Origin: JABWBD01 sp040768665
GTDB taxonomy: Bacteria > Planctomycetota > Planctomycetia > Pirellulales > Thermoguttaceae
Assembly: GCA_040768665.1 (NCBI GenBank)
Contig: JAXGMN010000047.1
Location: forward strand, 42,590-106,589
Direction: 5' to 3'
Length of the DNA stretch: 64,000 bases
Below the pieces are notes generated by a model. That model had not been told where the DNA came from. It did not search any database and saw only the letters and a program-made list of their open reading frames with translations. Positions 61,308-64,000 of this stretch are shown here, piece after piece. Numbering within the stretch: position 1 is the first letter of the stretch; the number at the start of each line of letters is the position of its first letter. The translations under genes were made by a program, and so were the position numbers.

Positions 61308-62468
61308 ATGGCAGAGGTCGTGCGAGTGGACGTGCAGGAGGTGGTCCGGCATTTTCAGGATCTGGAGGATCCCCGCTCCGCCATCAACCGGCGGCATCCA
61401 TTGGACAGCGTGTTGGTGATCGCCATCATGGCGGTGCTGGCCGGCGCCGACGGGCCGACCGCCATCGCCCGGTGGGCTAAGTTCAAGGCAGACTTCTTGC
61501 TGCAACGGCTCAACCTTCCGCACGGCATTCCGAGCAAGGACGTCTTTCGGCGGGTGCTGATGGCCTTGAAGCCCGACGCATTTCAAGCCTGCTTCACTCT
61601 CTGGCTTCAGTCGCTGCGAAACGCCGCCTCGGCTGCGTTGGGCGACCAGCGGCCTACCTTCGCCGTCGACGGCAAGACGTTGCGACGCAGTCATAACCGC
61701 AAAGCGAAACTAGGCGCCTTGCACTCGGTGAGCGTCTGGGCCAGTGAGTTCGGCCTGAGCTTGGGGCAGGTGGCCACGGCGGAGAAATCGAACGAAATCA
61801 CGGCCATTCCGCAGCTTTTGTCGCTGGTGGACATCCGCGGGGCGATCATCACCATTGACGCCATGGGTACGCAGACCGCCATTGCCGAGACGATCATCGA
61901 CGGCGGCGGCGATTTCATCTTGGCGCTCAAAGGGAACCAGGAAAGCCTGTACAAGGCGACCGTCGCCTATATCGACGAGCAGATCGAAGCCAACTTCGAG
62001 GGAATCGACGCGCGCATCCACGAGACCGTCGAGACGCAGCACGGACGGCAGGAGACTCGCACCTATATCCAGATGCCCGCGCCCCGGAGTCTGCCCGGCT
62101 TTGGTCGCTGGAAGGGCTTGATGACGATCGGTATGGTGATCCTGAGCTGCGTTCGTGACGGCAAGACGACGCACGACGCCCGTTACTTCATCAGCAGCCT
62201 GCCGGTGCAAGTCAAGCAGTTTGCCCAAGCCGTCCGCAGCCATTGGGGGATCGAGAACAGTTGCCACTGGTGCCTGGACGTGACCTACCGTGAGGATCAA
62301 TCGCGGATCCGCGAGGAGCACCTTCGAGAGAACTTCGCCTGGCTGAACCGCCTCACGTTGTCGCTTCTGAAACAGCATCCCGGCAAAGACAGCGTCGCCA
62401 TGCGACGCCGCTCCTGCGGTTGGAACGAAAACTTCCTGCTCGAAGTCCTTACCGGAACAAAGAGTTAG
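61308..62468 (+). CDS. ISAs1-family transposase
   Basis: A 386-residue DDE transposase. The N-terminal domain VVRHFQDLEDPRSAINRRHPLDSVLVIAIMAVLAGADG and the catalytic core with AVDGKTLRRSHNRKA (first Asp), TIDAMGTQTAIAETII (second Asp) and YREDQSRIREEHLRENFAWLNRLTL (Glu) are complete; these are the diagnostic ISAs1 blocks. GGGAGG lies seven bases upstream of the ATG, chosen over one 14 codons earlier. It appears intact and may be active. I could not delimit the terminal inverted repeats by eye. Confidence 0.93.
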   Translation: MAEVVRVDVQEVVRHFQDLEDPRSAINRRHPLDSVLVIAIMAVLAGADGPTAIARWAKFKADFLLQRLNLPHGIPSKDVFRRVLMALKPDAFQACFTLWLQSLRNAASAALGDQRPTFAVDGKTLRRSHNRKAKLGALHSVSVWASEFGLSLGQVATAEKSNEITAIPQLLSLVDIRGAIITIDAMGTQTAIAETIIDGGGDFILALKGNQESLYKATVAYIDEQIEANFEGIDARIHETVETQHGRQETRTYIQMPAPRSLPGFGRWKGLMTIGMVILSCVRDGKTTHDARYFISSLPVQVKQFAQAVRSHWGIENSCHWCLDVTYREDQSRIREEHLRENFAWLNRLTLSLLKQHPGKDSVAMRRRSCGWNENFLLEVLTGTKS

Positions 62469-62633
62469 TACGCGCTGGCCCTGCCCGTATCGGGACTCCA
62501 AATGCGATCTCTTGGGAGCAGCAGACGGCGGGTAATGCCCGTATTGCGGCGAACGGAATTTCGCCCGGACATGCACCCACAAGCGAGGCCGTGCGAGACA
62601 GCCCTGTCTACCTCCTTAACTACGCCCCACGAG

Positions 62634-64000
62634 CTACGGCTTCCGATCGCTCAAGCCTGCCAGCGCCTCCGAGATCCGGCCGGCGACCGCTTCGGCCGTT
62701 CCCTCGGCTGTTCGGTGAAACTGCATCGCGCCGGGCGATCCAAGTGACCGATGGACGTCCTGTGCCCAGTCGTAGAGCTTGCGGCAACGATCCAGTTCAA
62801 TCGGCCGGAGCATAGAGTCGACTGGGTCGATCAGCATCGTCGGCCGCGGAGCCGCCAGGGCGGCCAGGTCCGGCAGATCGAAATCGTGAAGCGCCCCCGG
62901 GACCCAGAAATAGTCGCGGACCAGATAATACTGCGAGCCTACAATGAGCGTGTACGAGGGGACCGTCTCGACGCAGACAACCGCGGCAGGCCGCTCGTCG
63001 AACGCGGCGGCCGCCATGGCCCACACGCCGCCAATGCCCTCGCCGACCAAGACGACCGGATGGTTTTGGAGGTCGGGTCGCCCGGCAAGGTGGTCCATCG
63101 CACGAATGACGTCGAAGACTTGCATGGCCAGCAGCGTCGTGCCGGCCTGCGCGGAGTCGGCGGCGCAGGTATCGAATCGCCACTGCTGCGGATCGGGTCG
63201 CGTGAGCGGCAGCAAGGTGGATCGGACACGAGGATCGGTCTCGCCGGCGCCGCGGACGTCCACGGAGAAAACGGCATGGCTGGCGCGAGCCAACTCCAGG
63301 GCCACCGACGACTGCGTCGTACTCGTGGGCTTTCCCAGTTCGGCGACGTGCAGGATCACCGGCTTTTCGCTGGAGTGCTTGGGCCGCAGCAGGACGCATG
63401 GCAACACGATTCCCTCCTGGCTCTCGACGGTCATTCGCTCGACAGTCAGCCCTTCCGTCTCGAAGACGCCCGCGGCGCTTACTGGCGGCGCGGACCGCGA
63501 CGTTGTAACGTCGAGGCCGATACATCGGGCGATCCGTTGGCGCAGGGCCGACCTGGCCGCCGCCAGCGATGCGAGGTCCGATGGCGCCGGCCGGGCCGTT
63601 CGCCATGAGCCGGCCAGTTTGGCATTGAGCGTCTGGCCTGTCTCCCCGCCCAAATCGCGGATCACGAACCCGGTCTTCGTGCAATTCAACTCAGCGGGCG
63701 GCTCGGGCGACAGCGGCGGCTCCTGGCCCCCTTCCTGGGTCCGGTTGAGCCAGCGATTGATCCAGGCGTAAGCGGTCTCGCGCTTGGGTTTCTCCATGTT
63801 GTGGATACCGTCGACGAGGATCATTTCCGCCCGTTGGCGGCCCACGCCGAGCCCTTCGTAGAACGGCATCATGCCGTCGAGCTTGCGCTGATGGCCTTCC
63901 ACCTCGCCCGACTCGCGGCCGACGATCATTGCGCACGGACGCGGCGGAATAAGGCTGAGGATATCGGCCTCCGGAATGCTCCGCCCTGTCAGGAAGAGTT
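62634..64000 (-). CDS. Alpha/beta hydrolase, acetyl-esterase-like (5' end outside window)
   Basis: At least 455 codons; the frame is open through the right edge (residues before MIVG read ADILSLIPPRPC), so the N terminus is outside. The visible part has a first region ending in MILVDGIHNMEK and WINRWL typical of one dienelactone-hydrolase-like lobe, then a second alpha/beta fold with VFSVDVRGAGETDPR, VLVGEGIGGVWAM (where the nucleophile would be G-E-G instead of G-x-S-x-G) and late LIDPVDSML. So this may be a two-lobed member of the acetylxylan esterase-like group with a degenerate second active site. Function uncertain. Confidence 0.7.
   Translation of the reverse strand, partial: LFLTGRSIPEADILSLIPPRPCAMIVGRESGEVEGHQRKLDGMMPFYEGLGVGRQRAEMILVDGIHNMEKPKRETAYAWINRWLNRTQEGGQEPPLSPEPPAELNCTKTGFVIRDLGGETGQTLNAKLAGSWRTARPAPSDLASLAAARSALRQRIARCIGLDVTTSRSAPPVSAAGVFETEGLTVERMTVESQEGIVLPCVLLRPKHSSEKPVILHVAELGKPTSTTQSSVALELARASHAVFSVDVRGAGETDPRVRSTLLPLTRPDPQQWRFDTCAADSAQAGTTLLAMQVFDVIRAMDHLAGRPDLQNHPVVLVGEGIGGVWAMAAAAFDERPAAVVCVETVPSYTLIVGSQYYLVRDYFWVPGALHDFDLPDLAALAAPRPTMLIDPVDSMLRPIELDRCRKLYDWAQDVHRSLGSPGAMQFHRTAEGTAEAVAGRISEALAGLSDRKP

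Noticed and set aside
60384..61694. 436-residue minus-strand gene
   Set aside because: It spans the direct repeats and the antisense of the ISAs1 transposase; composition is that of a shadow frame.

Overview
The window is GC-rich chromosomal DNA of a planctomycete (Planctomycetota, Pirellulales-like). This is an inference from gene content: secreted glycosidases and a sulfatase, Gfo/Idh/MocA-type proteins, a beta-barrel porin of the planctomycete type, a DUF4058 gene, cytochrome b fused to c-type haem domains, and many decayed insertion sequences. No rRNA gene is present to prove it.

Layout. 1-8.4 kb: end of hemE, then leftward genes for a zinc-ribbon membrane protein, a Rieske/cytochrome b-c fusion complex, an NrnA-like DHH phosphoesterase, a GH29 fucosidase and an MFS transporter. 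9.2-13.2 kb: a tight rightward operon of a lysine 2,3-aminomutase-like radical SAM enzyme, a CxxC cluster protein and two ATP-grasp ligases. 13.3-14 kb: two ordinary tRNA genes, one abutting an integrase remnant. 14-19.5 kb: a frameshifted CNNM gene and two large secreted carbohydrate-active proteins.

19.7-29.9 kb is the most unusual part. It looks like one leftward transcription unit: more than 30 closely packed tRNA genes whose anticodons cover all 20 amino acids, interleaved with genes for an HNH nuclease, an SPFH/slipin protein and a Ro60 (TROVE) protein, and ending in a terminator. A complete group II intron (22.6-24.9 kb) sits inside it. Between that intron and Ro60 is a chain of short RNA units separated by nine copies of a structured spacer. 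At least two units are circularly permuted tRNA genes (3' half, short linker, 5' half) that rebuild into textbook tRNAs when the ends are joined three bases into the anticodon stem. Another unit carries a 15-base exact match to the conserved H69-H71 region of 23S rRNA, also apparently permuted. Six array tRNAs have C instead of the near-universal U at position 33. The locus reads as an RNA repair, replacement or decoy system built around Ro60.

30-54.4 kb: a YheT-like hydrolase, an RCC1/beta-helix fusion, a REP-associated transposase inside a broken Tat-signal gene, an IS110 element, a ParDE-like toxin-antitoxin pair, a DUF4058 protein, pncB-nadE (NAD synthesis), a YqeG-like phosphatase, then SGNH esterase, GH106-like rhamnosidase, MFS transporter, Gfo/Idh/MocA oxidoreductase and sulfatase genes, which together suggest use of sulfated, fucose- and rhamnose-containing polysaccharides. 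54.4-64 kb: broken porin genes, transposase fragments, MITE-like and direct repeats, an intact ISAs1-family element and an alpha/beta hydrolase running off the end.
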